Assembly: GCA_030636065.1 (NCBI GenBank)
Contig: DAOVXR010000034.1
Location: 1-9,886, forward strand
DNA: 9,886 nucleotides
Reading direction: 5' to 3'
Source: Sedimentisphaerales bacterium
GTDB lineage: Bacteria > Planctomycetota > Phycisphaerae > Sedimentisphaerales > SM23-30
In this document: in pieces, positions 1 through 5,557 of the stretch
How positions within the stretch are numbered: the stretch's first letter is position 1
Layout: each line of letters begins with the position of its first letter
Notes under the pieces: generated by a model
Told to the model about the DNA's origin: nothing
The model's database searches: none
The model's input: only the letters and a program-made list of their open reading frames with translations
Program-made: the position numbers and the translations under genes

Positions 1-1
1 G

Positions 2-361
2 GTACAGGCGGAATTGCCGGTGTTGCTTACGGTGATGGACTCGGCCAATACGCCGCGGCCAGCGGGGGCCAAACGAATAATGAAATACAAAAAAGCACGA
101 AGTGCCAGTGAATTGAAAAAGGACAATAACACTGAAGAAAAAACAGCCGTGTTGCAAAAAAAGGGCCTGCTTATCGAGGAATGGAACCTCGACGACGTCA
201 AGGCCGACCTCAAATGGTGCGGCCGTAACGGCAGCCCGACTAAGGTGAATCGCATCCAAAGCGTTATTCTCACTGCCGGCGAACATAAAAAAATTGAGCC
301 AACTGACGATGGGCTCCATGAATTAGTGCATGAACTCATAGAAGACCACACTATCGGATAG
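2..361 (+). CDS. etfB: Electron transfer flavoprotein beta subunit, C-terminal part (5' end outside window)
   Basis: Seen: an open frame enters from the left edge and stops at TAG 359-361, giving about 119 residues. It matches the C-terminal part of EtfB: LPVLLTV closes a core strand, NTPRPAGAKRIMKYKK is the counterpart of the recognition loop that docks onto acyl-CoA dehydrogenases, and GRNGSPTKVNRI is the conserved GSPT segment near the C terminus. Known: EtfB pairs with EtfA to form the FAD-containing heterodimer that takes electrons from acyl-CoA dehydrogenases in the cytoplasm. Context: etfA and an acyl-CoA dehydrogenase follow on the same strand, as expected for an operon. The N-terminal nucleotide-binding part is missing, so one cannot tell whether this is a bifurcating EtfB (second FAD) or an AMP-binding one. 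The TTG at 14-16 is internal and is not a start. Confidence 0.87.
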   Translation, partial: VQAELPVLLTVMDSANTPRPAGAKRIMKYKKARSASELKKDNNTEEKTAVLQKKGLLIEEWNLDDVKADLKWCGRNGSPTKVNRIQSVILTAGEHKKIEPTDDGLHELVHELIEDHTIG

Positions 362-404
362 ATCGATAATAAGTAACCGTTCACGCTTTTTACAAGGAAA
401 TCGC

Positions 405-428
405 GTGGGGTAAGACCCCACCCTACAA
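405..428 (+). repeat. REP-like hairpin, CCACCCTAC-tail family, copy 1
   Basis: A perfect 6-bp stem, GTGGGG (405-410) with CCCCAC (416-421), loop TAAGA, is followed by the tail CCTACAA. It matches the element at 3692-3715 at 22 of 24 positions. Other hairpins at 1626, 3637 and 3731 have different stems but a similar CCCT tail. It lies inside the etf operon, where such hairpins may affect transcript stability or termination (inference). Confidence 0.7.
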
Positions 429-439
429 GACTATTAATT

Positions 440-470
440 GCAGGCGAGACGCCTGCGGTACAGTTTTTTT
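440..470 (+). repeat. Perfect hairpin followed by T7, inside the composite repeat
   Basis: GCAGGCG (440-446) and CGCCTGC (450-456) form a 7-bp GC-rich stem with loop AGA. GGTACAG and seven T residues (464-470) follow. The T-run starts 7 nt after the stem, which is late for a good intrinsic terminator, so termination would be weak or partial. It may simply be a second type of dispersed hairpin. Confidence 0.55.
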
Positions 471-498
471 CAGTCGTCCCTACGGGACTGTCTTTTTT
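471..498 (+). terminator. Terminator-like hairpin between etfB and etfA
   Basis: GTCCC (476-480) pairs with GGGAC (484-488) around loop TAC. A shifted pairing of CAGTC (471-475) with GACTG (486-490) is also possible. TGTC and then six T (493-498) follow. This could attenuate transcription between etfB and etfA, or be the third hairpin of the composite repeat with no regulatory role. The short stem and operon context make full termination unlikely. Confidence 0.4.
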
Positions 499-548
499 CA
501 ATGGCACTTGAGTGAACGGTTACAATATTTAAAAAACAGGAATGAAGA

Positions 549-1577
549 ATGATCGAAGTAAATCTAACCGGCGAAGTATGGATATTCGCTGAACAACAGA
601 ACGGCAAACTGAACGAGGTTTCGCTCGAACTGCTCGGGCGAGGCAAACAATTGGCCGAGAAACTTGCGGTTAAGGTCGCTACGGTATTGTCAGGCCATCA
701 GGTAAGCAAACTCTCGGAAGAGCTTGCCGCCTATGGTGCGGATAAAATCTACACAATGGACGATCCGCTTCTGGCCGAGTACCAGACCAACAGTTACACC
801 AAAGCGTTATGCGAACTTATCACCCGCCACAAACCACAAATTGTTCTGTACGGCGCCACACCGCTCGGCCGAGACCTGGCACCGCGGATAGCCTCGGCAA
901 TGAAGGCAGGACTTACCGCCGACTGCACTGATCTACAGATCGAAGATTTCGTCGATCCATCGAGCAAAGAGACCCATCGCAACCTGCTTCAACAGATACG
1001 CCCGGCGTTCGGCGGTAATATTATCGCTACGATTGTTAATTATGATCGCTGGCCGCAAATGGCGACGGTGCGTGAAGGCGTTATGCCGATGCCGGAACGC
1101 AACGGTCAGTTAGAGGCCGAGGTGATAACGGAAACCGTCGGCATCACGCTCGACGAGTTACCGCTGAAGATACTAGGTCGGCACCATGCGCAAAAAAGAG
1201 TGAACCTCAAGGCATCACGCATTATCGTTGCCGGCGGAGCGGGCCTGGGCAGCAAAGATAATTTCAAGTTGGTGTGGGACCTGGCCAATGCCCTTGGCGG
1301 CGCCCCGGCCGGTTCTCGTGCCGCCGTTGACCTGGGCTTCATTGACCATGATTATCAGATCGGACAGACCGGTACAACGGTTCGGCCGGCTCTTTATATC
1401 GCTGTCGGAATCAGCGGAGCAATACAACATACGGCCGGTATGAGTGAATCGGCCCGGATAGTCGCGATCAATAACGACCCCGACGCCCCGATCTTCCAGA
1501 TCGCTCATTACGGCATAACCGGCGACTTTAACAATGTCATTCCCAGACTTATCAAAGCTATCCGAACTAAATGTTGA
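549..1577 (+). CDS. etfA: Electron transfer flavoprotein alpha subunit
   Basis: 342 residues, normal for EtfA. Residues 1-190 form the variable N-terminal domain (GEVWIFAEQ, then QIVLYGATPLGRDLAPRIA at 97-115). Residues 210-342 are the conserved FAD-binding domain: SRIIVAGGAGLG (223-234), GSRAAVD (255-261), IGQTG (271-275), ALYIAVGISGAIQH (281-294), APIFQIAHYGITGD (313-326). These are the residues that hold the flavin in the family. Role: with EtfB it accepts electrons from acyl-CoA dehydrogenases and passes them on to an oxidoreductase. Start: ATG 549, preceded by AGGA at 538-541. The stop is TGA. It lies 187 bp after etfB across the composite repeat and 131 bp before the dehydrogenase. No fused ferredoxin domain is present, so bifurcation cannot be inferred from this subunit alone. 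Confidence 0.96.
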   Translation: MIEVNLTGEVWIFAEQQNGKLNEVSLELLGRGKQLAEKLAVKVATVLSGHQVSKLSEELAAYGADKIYTMDDPLLAEYQTNSYTKALCELITRHKPQIVLYGATPLGRDLAPRIASAMKAGLTADCTDLQIEDFVDPSSKETHRNLLQQIRPAFGGNIIATIVNYDRWPQMATVREGVMPMPERNGQLEAEVITETVGITLDELPLKILGRHHAQKRVNLKASRIIVAGGAGLGSKDNFKLVWDLANALGGAPAGSRAAVDLGFIDHDYQIGQTGTTVRPALYIAVGISGAIQHTAGMSESARIVAINNDPDAPIFQIAHYGITGDFNNVIPRLIKAIRTKC

Positions 1578-1625
1578 ATGAGTGGTGAGTTGTGAGAAAA
1601 AGAGAAGAAAAGAGTTAGAGCAAAT

Positions 1626-1646
1626 GGCGGTCATGGCCCGCCCTAC
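1626..1646 (+). repeat. REP-like hairpin, CCCTAC-tail family, etfA-acd gap
   Basis: GGCGG (1626-1630) pairs with CCGCC (1638-1642), and CCTAC ends the element. The stem sequence differs from the copies at 405 and 3692, but the hairpin-plus-CCCTAC layout and the orientation are the same. It sits in the second intergenic gap of the operon. The gap also holds a purine-rich stretch (1595-1619). Confidence 0.55.
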
Positions 1647-1654
1647 TTAAGAAA

Positions 1655-1684
1655 CTCCCGATTTAACATCGGGGGCTGATAAAT
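1655..1684 (+). repeat. Second hairpin repeat family (GGCTGATA tail), copy 1
   Basis: CCCGAT (1657-1662) pairs with ATCGGG (1668-1673) around loop TTAAC, followed by GGCTGATAAA. The reverse complement of 9776-9806 has the same layout (CCCCTGAT, TTCAC, ATCAGGGG, CTGATAA). The longer stem of the second copy has an added T and a matching A, so pairing is kept. It ends about 25 bp before the dehydrogenase start. Confidence 0.6.
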
Positions 1685-1708
1685 GCTGGTATTTTGGAAA
1701 TAACAATT

Positions 1709-3574
1709 ATGACGAATTTTTATACTGACAACGACGACATCAGATTCTTATTCCGGTATTACAAACTAACCGAGTTGGCTGAAATTATGGAAGGCGACTT
1801 CTCGGACGGTCGAAAAATCGAATGGGCACCGGAAAACGCCGAGGACGCCGTCGATAACTATGATCGTATTCTCGACACTATCGGTCAGTTAGCCGGTGAT
1901 TATATCGAGCCGCGTTCAGAAGCTGTCGATCTGGAGGGCAATACACTCAACGAAGACGGCACTGTTACACGCGCCCAGGGCACACAGGACAACCTGCGAA
2001 ATCTTGCCGAGGCCCAGGTTGGTGGATTTACTCTGCCGCACCGCTTCGGCGGCCTGAACTGTCCGAATCTGGTCTATATTGCCAGTATCGAAATCGTTTC
2101 TCGTGCCGACGCCTCGCTTATGAATCTTTACGGCTTACAGGGAATCGCCGAGACAATCAACGCTTTTGCCGACGAAGAAATCAAACAACAGTATCTGCCC
2201 GGCTTTTCCGACAGCCGATATACCGGCGCGATGGTACTGACCGAGCCGGACGCCGGCAGCGACCTGCAGGCAATCAAAACAGCCGCCCATGTCTATCAGG
2301 ACGACGAGGGCAATTGGTTTCTGCACGGTGTGAAACGCTTTATCACCAACGGCTGTGGTGAGGTGCTGCTGGTATTGGCCCGGAGCGAACTGGAACGCAG
2401 CGGCGGACTGGGATTGAGTTTGTTTATCTGCAAGTCCGGCCCGACTGTCCAGGTCCGTCGGCTGGAGAACAAACTCGGCATACACGGTTCGCCGACATGC
2501 GAGTTGTTTTTCAACAACACACCCTGCCAACTGATTGGCGAACGGCAGCGAGGACTGGTTACTTATGTGATGAGCCTGATGAACGGCGCCAGGGTCGGTA
2601 TCGCCGCTCAGGCACTTGGCATTGCCGAGGCGGCCTTTCGCGTGGCCCGCGATTACGCGGCCAGCCGTGAACAGTTCGGCGTCGCAATAGAGTCGTTTCC
2701 TGCCGTGCGTGATATGCTGGTGGAAATGAAGCTTGACGTCGAAGCCGCTCGAACTCTGACCTATGAAACCTGCTGGCACGTCGATCATGAAAACGGTGTG
2801 TTGCGTAAGGCCGCATCGGGCGAGGTGACCGACAAGGCCGAGAAGAAAAAATTCAGAATGGCGGCGAAAAAACTCAAACGTCTCAACGCCATGCTTACTC
2901 CTATGAGCAAATACTACGCCAGCGAAATGAGCAACCGCGTAGCTTACGACGCCATCCAGGTACTCGGCGGCAGTGGGTATATGAAGGACTATCCTGTCGA
3001 GCGATATGCCCGCGACGCGCGTATTACCACAATCTACGAGGGGACAAGCCAGTTACAGATAATCGCCGCGGTCCGCGGTGTGTGCAATGGTACCGCAGAG
3101 AAGTTCCTGCTCGAGATGGAACAGTCGCTTCAGGACTTATGTTCGGACGAAGCGAAAGACCTGCCGGCAATTCTTCAACAGGGCCGTGAGCAACTCATCG
3201 AAGCGGTTAGTTTTACCAAGGAACAGCCCGGTACGGAATATATGGACCTGCAAGGGAGAAAACTGGTTGACGCCGCGATTATGCTGATCGTCGGACACTT
3301 GTTTCTCAGGCAAAGCCTTGCCGAACCGGCCTGGGAGGATGAGTTCACAACCGAATCAATACCCGTCGGCGGAAACGGAAATGGTTCCGATAACCAATCC
3401 GAACAACGTGAGACACCGGACGCATATCGGACCGTTCGCCGTCATAAGGCAGTTGTGGCCCGCCGATATATTACCGGTAATGCCAACCGAATTAAGATGC
3501 TCTCGGCTGATATTACCCGGCACGACCGCTCCAGTATGACTGAATACGAGGAAATTGTCGGCCAATTGCCCTGA
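1709..3574 (+). CDS. Acyl-CoA dehydrogenase family protein, long form
   Basis: 621 residues; classic short/medium-chain enzymes are about 380-400, so this is a long-form dehydrogenase. It has an N-terminal extension, the N/middle/C catalytic domains, and a C-terminal helical extension (about 460-621). Seen: MVLTEPDAGSD (175-185, flavin/substrate signature), SREQFG (319-324), QVLGGSGYMKDYPVERYARD (417-436, second family signature) and IYEGTS (442-447). E444 in IYEGTS aligns with the catalytic base of medium-chain acyl-CoA dehydrogenase. A Gly/Asn/Ser-rich linker (about 553-567) interrupts the C-terminal extension. Reaction: FAD-dependent alpha,beta-dehydrogenation of an acyl-CoA, with electrons to EtfAB; substrate length cannot be read from the sequence. 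Start: ATG 1709 with GGAAA (1696-1700) upstream; a TTG at 1694 overlaps that site and is rejected. It is the third gene of the etf operon. Confidence 0.93.
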   Translation: MTNFYTDNDDIRFLFRYYKLTELAEIMEGDFSDGRKIEWAPENAEDAVDNYDRILDTIGQLAGDYIEPRSEAVDLEGNTLNEDGTVTRAQGTQDNLRNLAEAQVGGFTLPHRFGGLNCPNLVYIASIEIVSRADASLMNLYGLQGIAETINAFADEEIKQQYLPGFSDSRYTGAMVLTEPDAGSDLQAIKTAAHVYQDDEGNWFLHGVKRFITNGCGEVLLVLARSELERSGGLGLSLFICKSGPTVQVRRLENKLGIHGSPTCELFFNNTPCQLIGERQRGLVTYVMSLMNGARVGIAAQALGIAEAAFRVARDYAASREQFGVAIESFPAVRDMLVEMKLDVEAARTLTYETCWHVDHENGVLRKAASGEVTDKAEKKKFRMAAKKLKRLNAMLTPMSKYYASEMSNRVAYDAIQVLGGSGYMKDYPVERYARDARITTIYEGTSQLQIIAAVRGVCNGTAEKFLLEMEQSLQDLCSDEAKDLPAILQQGREQLIEAVSFTKEQPGTEYMDLQGRKLVDAAIMLIVGHLFLRQSLAEPAWEDEFTTESIPVGGNGNGSDNQSEQRETPDAYRTVRRHKAVVARRYITGNANRIKMLSADITRHDRSSMTEYEEIVGQLP

Positions 3575-3584
3575 CATTTTCCTT

Positions 3585-3682
3585 TGTCGTATAGTGGTCA
3601 GTTACAGTTGGTTCCATGTCGAGGATTGTACAAAAACACCTCTCTGAAATACAGAAAGGTGCCACCCTGTCGTAGTGGTCAG
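3585..3682 (+). repeat. Short direct repeat pair TGTCGTA(TA)GTGGTCAG
   Basis: 3585-3601 and 3668-3682 share TGTCGTA...GTGGTCAG; the first copy has two extra bases (TA). They flank an 83-bp segment that includes the hairpin at 3637-3661. They could be ends or duplications left by a small inserted element, or two copies of one repeat unit. Confidence 0.5.
3637..3668 (+). repeat. REP-like hairpin with CCACCCT tail
   Basis: CACCTCTCTG (3637-3646) pairs with CAGAAAGGTG (3652-3661) at 9 of 10 positions around loop AAATA, followed by CCACCCT. The tail matches the other hairpins of this family. There is no T-run on the + strand, so a role as terminator for the dehydrogenase gene is doubtful. Confidence 0.5.
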
Positions 3683-3690
3683 CTTAAAAT

Positions 3691-3715
3691 GGTGTGGTGA
3701 GACCCCACCCTACAA
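3691..3715 (+). repeat. REP-like hairpin, CCACCCTAC-tail family, copy 2
   Basis: GGTGTGG (3691-3697) pairs with CCCCACC (3703-3709) with one mismatch around TGAGA, followed by CTACAA. It is 22/24 identical to 405-428 and in the same orientation. This is the clearest proof that the hairpins are a dispersed family and not chance structures. Confidence 0.7.
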
Positions 3716-3730
3716 TGCTATGTGATAGAA

Positions 3731-3756
3731 CACGGCCAAGATGGCCGTGGCACCCT
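3731..3756 (+). repeat. REP-like hairpin with CACCCTA tail
   Basis: CACGGCC (3731-3737) and GGCCGTG (3743-3749) form a perfect 7-bp stem around AAGAT, followed by GCACCCTA. The stem is unrelated to copy 2, which ends 15 bp upstream, but the tail is shared. The two may form one tandem unit. Confidence 0.55.
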
Positions 3757-3780
3757 ATTCGACTAAAGTACGCCACCTAA

Positions 3781-3804
3781 CGAGCCATTCACTTCGAAGG
3801 CTCG
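3781..3804 (+). other. Hairpin upstream of the PilZ gene
   Basis: CGAGCC (3781-3786) pairs with GGCTCG (3799-3804) around a 12-nt loop that contains the palindrome TTCGAA. It lies about 115 bp before the PilZ start. It shows none of the conserved features of a cyclic-di-GMP riboswitch. Function unknown; it may be another repeat. Confidence 0.3.
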
Positions 3805-3919
3805 GTGGCCGCCGCCCAACACATAAAATTATCGAATGCGCATATCTCCACTTATGTCGCCCCTCTCAACAGCCGAAAATGATCAATGAAGATATTCCTA
3901 AATATTGGGAGGATATAAG

Positions 3920-4840
3920 ATGCGTGAACGAAAATTTGCAGTTGGTTCGGAATGTAAAAAATTGCTTGAAGCCGCTGTGGAGAAAAAGCTACCGGTTACC
4001 GTTACCTGCAGGGGCGATGTCTGTAATATTATTGGCCCTGGCAGTGAAACCGCCGAGCAGTTCGGTGATACCGGCGGCGCGGATAACTGGCAGGCTTATA
4101 AGTCAAATTTCCTTGCTCTGCACGGCAATAAAATCGTATTGGCCAAGCCCAGTCCTCACTTATGCGACAAGCCCCTGGAGTTGATCGCAGGTGCGGAAAT
4201 TTCCATTGCTTTCAAGAAGGGTTACAACAAGTGTCTGTTCACCACCCGGATTATCGGGCCGCAGCAGTTCGAGTTCGATTCGGACGAGTCTCTGCCGTAT
4301 TCCATATCTTCTCTTGTCGCTTCGGACGCCGATAATGCTTCACATGACGTCTCAGTCATACCCGCAGTAGCGATTTATTGTCCGGAGCACATCGAGAAAT
4401 TTCGCCGACGCGCTTATAACCGTACCGCTCCGCCTTCGGGCCTGGCCGTACCGGTTACGTTCTGGTCACCAGTCGAATCTAATGAAGAGTATCAGGCTGT
4501 ATTGGCTAATATTTCCGCCGGCGGAATCGGCTTAGCCGTTTCTTCGGATGAATATACGCAATTAGAGGAAAACGCTCAATACGAATTGAAATTTAATCCT
4601 ATGCCTACCGATATGTATTCCGCTTCTGATATGCCTGCCGGCCAAGGGCAGGATATTCAGTTGAGCGCCCGGTTCCGACATGCCACCAGGATGCCGAACG
4701 GCTTGTTACTGTTGGGCTTTCAATTGATCGGTTTGGAACTGACCGAACAAGGCCGCAGCACACTGCGTCGGCTGGGTCGTATTGTCAGCCTCTACGAACG
4801 ACAGCAGCCTCTATGCTGCCATTCGAACCTGAGTAAGTGA
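3920..4840 (+). CDS. PilZ-domain protein, YcgR-like (probable cyclic-di-GMP receptor)
   Basis: 306 residues. The C-terminal half carries the PilZ signature: R164-AYN-R168 (RxxxR, within FRRRAYNR) and N197-I-S199-A-G-G202 (D/NxSxxG), the two motifs that wrap cyclic-di-GMP. A beta-rich stretch follows (RFRHATRMPNGLLLLGFQLI, 251-270). The N-terminal part (about 1-150) resembles the YcgR N-terminal beta barrel, with HGNKIVLAKPSP (68-79) and CLFTTRIIG (105-113). YcgR-type proteins act as motility brakes or effectors; which output is used here is not shown, as no flagellar or pilus gene is nearby. Start: ATG 3920 with GGGAGGA at 3907-3913, a strong ribosome binding site 6 nt away. A TTG at 3905 overlaps that site and is rejected. 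Five N-terminal and C-terminal Cys pairs (for example C30/C35, C299/C300) are of unknown meaning. Confidence 0.85.
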   Translation: MRERKFAVGSECKKLLEAAVEKKLPVTVTCRGDVCNIIGPGSETAEQFGDTGGADNWQAYKSNFLALHGNKIVLAKPSPHLCDKPLELIAGAEISIAFKKGYNKCLFTTRIIGPQQFEFDSDESLPYSISSLVASDADNASHDVSVIPAVAIYCPEHIEKFRRRAYNRTAPPSGLAVPVTFWSPVESNEEYQAVLANISAGGIGLAVSSDEYTQLEENAQYELKFNPMPTDMYSASDMPAGQGQDIQLSARFRHATRMPNGLLLLGFQLIGLELTEQGRSTLRRLGRIVSLYERQQPLCCHSNLSK

Positions 4841-5045
4841 TTTAATACCACATCTCATAAAGTGCCAGGCCATCTCCGACTGGCGAAGGGTATCGAATGA
4901 TGGGTGGCATATTCCCGTGTAGGCGGGCTCTTGAGGGCGGGTACCCGGCGAAATATTTTACTTGACATCCAATCTCAAAATTGCTCTCTTGGGTTATTAA
5001 ATGGGAAAAGGGAGTGTTCAGACGGAGGGAAGCTAAAGATAACCC
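4841..5045 (+). other. Spacer with a GC-rich, possibly structured block
   Basis: Base composition changes within this 205-bp spacer. The first half is GC-rich with local pairing: TGCCA (4863-4867) with TGGCA (4905-4909), GCCAG (4864-4868) with CTGGC (4880-4884), and a perfect palindrome CGGGTACCCG at 4938-4947. The second half is AT-rich and runs into the promoter at 5046. On the - strand the GC-rich block is open for about 30 codons without a start; it may be a relic of a gene or element. No intrinsic terminator for the PilZ gene is visible. Confidence 0.4.
4991..5045. promoter_or_regulatory. Inverted repeat abutting the -35 box
   Basis: GGGTTAT (4991-4997) and ATAACCC (5039-5045) are exact reverse complements separated by 41 bp, and the second arm ends directly before the -35 hexamer at 5046. 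The placement fits an operator for a DNA-looping or autoregulating repressor, but arms of 7 bp can occur by chance. Confidence 0.25.
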
Positions 5046-5073
5046 TTGATTTTGCCAAGCTTTATGATATAAT
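5046..5073 (+). promoter_or_regulatory. Sigma-70-type promoter with extended -10
   Basis: TTGATT (5046-5051), a 16-bp spacer, then TGATATAAT with the perfect -10 TATAAT at 5068-5073 and the extended TG two positions before it. Transcription would begin near 5080, about 10 nt before the ATG at 5090, so the mRNA would be nearly leaderless; only a weak GTGAG precedes the start. Confidence 0.65.
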
Positions 5074-5089
5074 CCTATACATGTGAGTT

Positions 5090-5557
5090 ATGAGTAAAGA
5101 ATCCAAGAGTAAGCAAACAGATTCAACCAGTAAATCGCCGGACAGACGCGATTATTTAACCATTAGAGCTATTGATCCGGATACGGGTGAAGATTCTGAA
5201 GTAATGTTATCTTATGATCGGCTGCGTCAAGTCTGCTCATGAAGTATCGGCCAAACGAAAGAAGCAAAATTTCTTGTGCCGGAGATATTGCAAAAACCAA
5301 AGGCAATATTTGAGGGGTTAAGGAAAGAAGAAGACCAGCGTTATACGAAAACAGAAGGATGGTTGTGCTATTGTGGTGTTCCAAGTCGTGCTTATGCCAG
5401 AAATGGCAACAGGATAGAGCCAAGACCAAATGAAGTATTCCTTGTTTTTGTGGATGTTGAAAAAATCGCATATCTCTGGTATTGGTATGAATGCGATGAG
5501 AGCGATCCTAATTTGCCAATGGATTGGGAAAAACGTTTTCAAGAGAGGAAATTATGA
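5090..5557 (+). pseudogene. Unrecognised gene interrupted by an in-frame TGA
   Basis: A 50-codon frame (ATG 5090, MSKESKSK..., then DYLTIRAIDPDTGEDSEVM and LSYDRLRQVCS) stops at TGA 5240-5242. The same frame then stays open for 104 more codons to TGA 5555-5557, through FLVPEILQKPKAIFEGLR, GWLCYCGVPSRAY and VFLVFVDVEKIAYLWYWY. The two halves are in phase and read as one protein of about 155 positions, so I treat it as one gene with a premature stop. The second half has only a GTG (5276) without a ribosome binding site. UGA is a normal stop in neighbouring genes. An alternative is a pair of compensating frameshifts: the +1 frame after codon 49 reads AHEVSAKRKKQNF. The family is not recognised. 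A strong promoter precedes it, and it overlaps the next gene by ATGA, which suggests a functional two-gene unit before the mutation. A sequencing error or two separately translated pieces remain possible. Confidence 0.6.

Larger units (their letters stand above)
373..523. repeat. Composite repeat bounded by a perfect 12-bp inverted repeat, etfB-etfA gap
   Basis: GTAACCGTTCAC at 373-384 is the exact reverse complement of GTGAACGGTTAC at 512-523. The two arms enclose three separate hairpins (405-421, 440-456, 476-488), so the element would fold as a closing stem with three arms. It fills most of the 187-bp gap between etfB and etfA. The size (151 bp), terminal inverted repeats and lack of coding capacity are MITE-like or BIME-like. 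No convincing target-site duplication is visible at the ends (left flank ends ATAA, right flank begins AATA). Whether it is mobile is inference. Confidence 0.6.
3575..3919 (+). other. Repeat-rich spacer between acd and the PilZ gene
   Basis: 345 bp with no credible gene. It contains a near-identical direct repeat (3585-3601 and 3668-3682), hairpins at 3637-3661, 3691-3709, 3731-3749 and 3781-3804, and the ribosome binding site of the next gene. No strong promoter and no T-tailed terminator was found. A frame open across 3741-4184 has no ribosome binding site and runs against the PilZ gene, so it is not accepted. Confidence 0.6.

Noticed and set aside
1215..1634. 139-residue open frame on the - strand
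   Set aside because: It is antisense to the conserved FAD-binding domain of etfA and has no recognisable family or start signal.
2135..2788. 217-residue open frame on the - strand
   Set aside because: It lies wholly antisense to the acyl-CoA dehydrogenase gene, whose family signatures are intact. Long antisense frames are common opposite such codon usage.
3575..3919. Cyclic-di-GMP riboswitch ahead of the PilZ gene
   Set aside because: The context invites one, but neither the GEMM-I nor GEMM-II conserved core is visible; the hairpins here match the repeat family instead.
3741..4184. 147-residue open frame on the + strand
   Set aside because: It has no ribosome binding site and overlaps the PilZ gene in another frame. 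The PilZ frame has clear motifs and a strong GGGAGGA site. The product looks like out-of-frame translation.
4904..5086. 60-residue open frame before the accessory unit
   Set aside because: TTG/GTG-type start without a ribosome binding site; it spans the sharp composition change and runs over the promoter at 5046-5073.
5240..5290. Selenocysteine or stop reassignment at the TGA
   Set aside because: Neighbouring genes use TGA as a true stop, no selenoprotein family is recognised, and the only downstream pairing (for example AAGAA with TTCTT) is weak for a bacterial SECIS.
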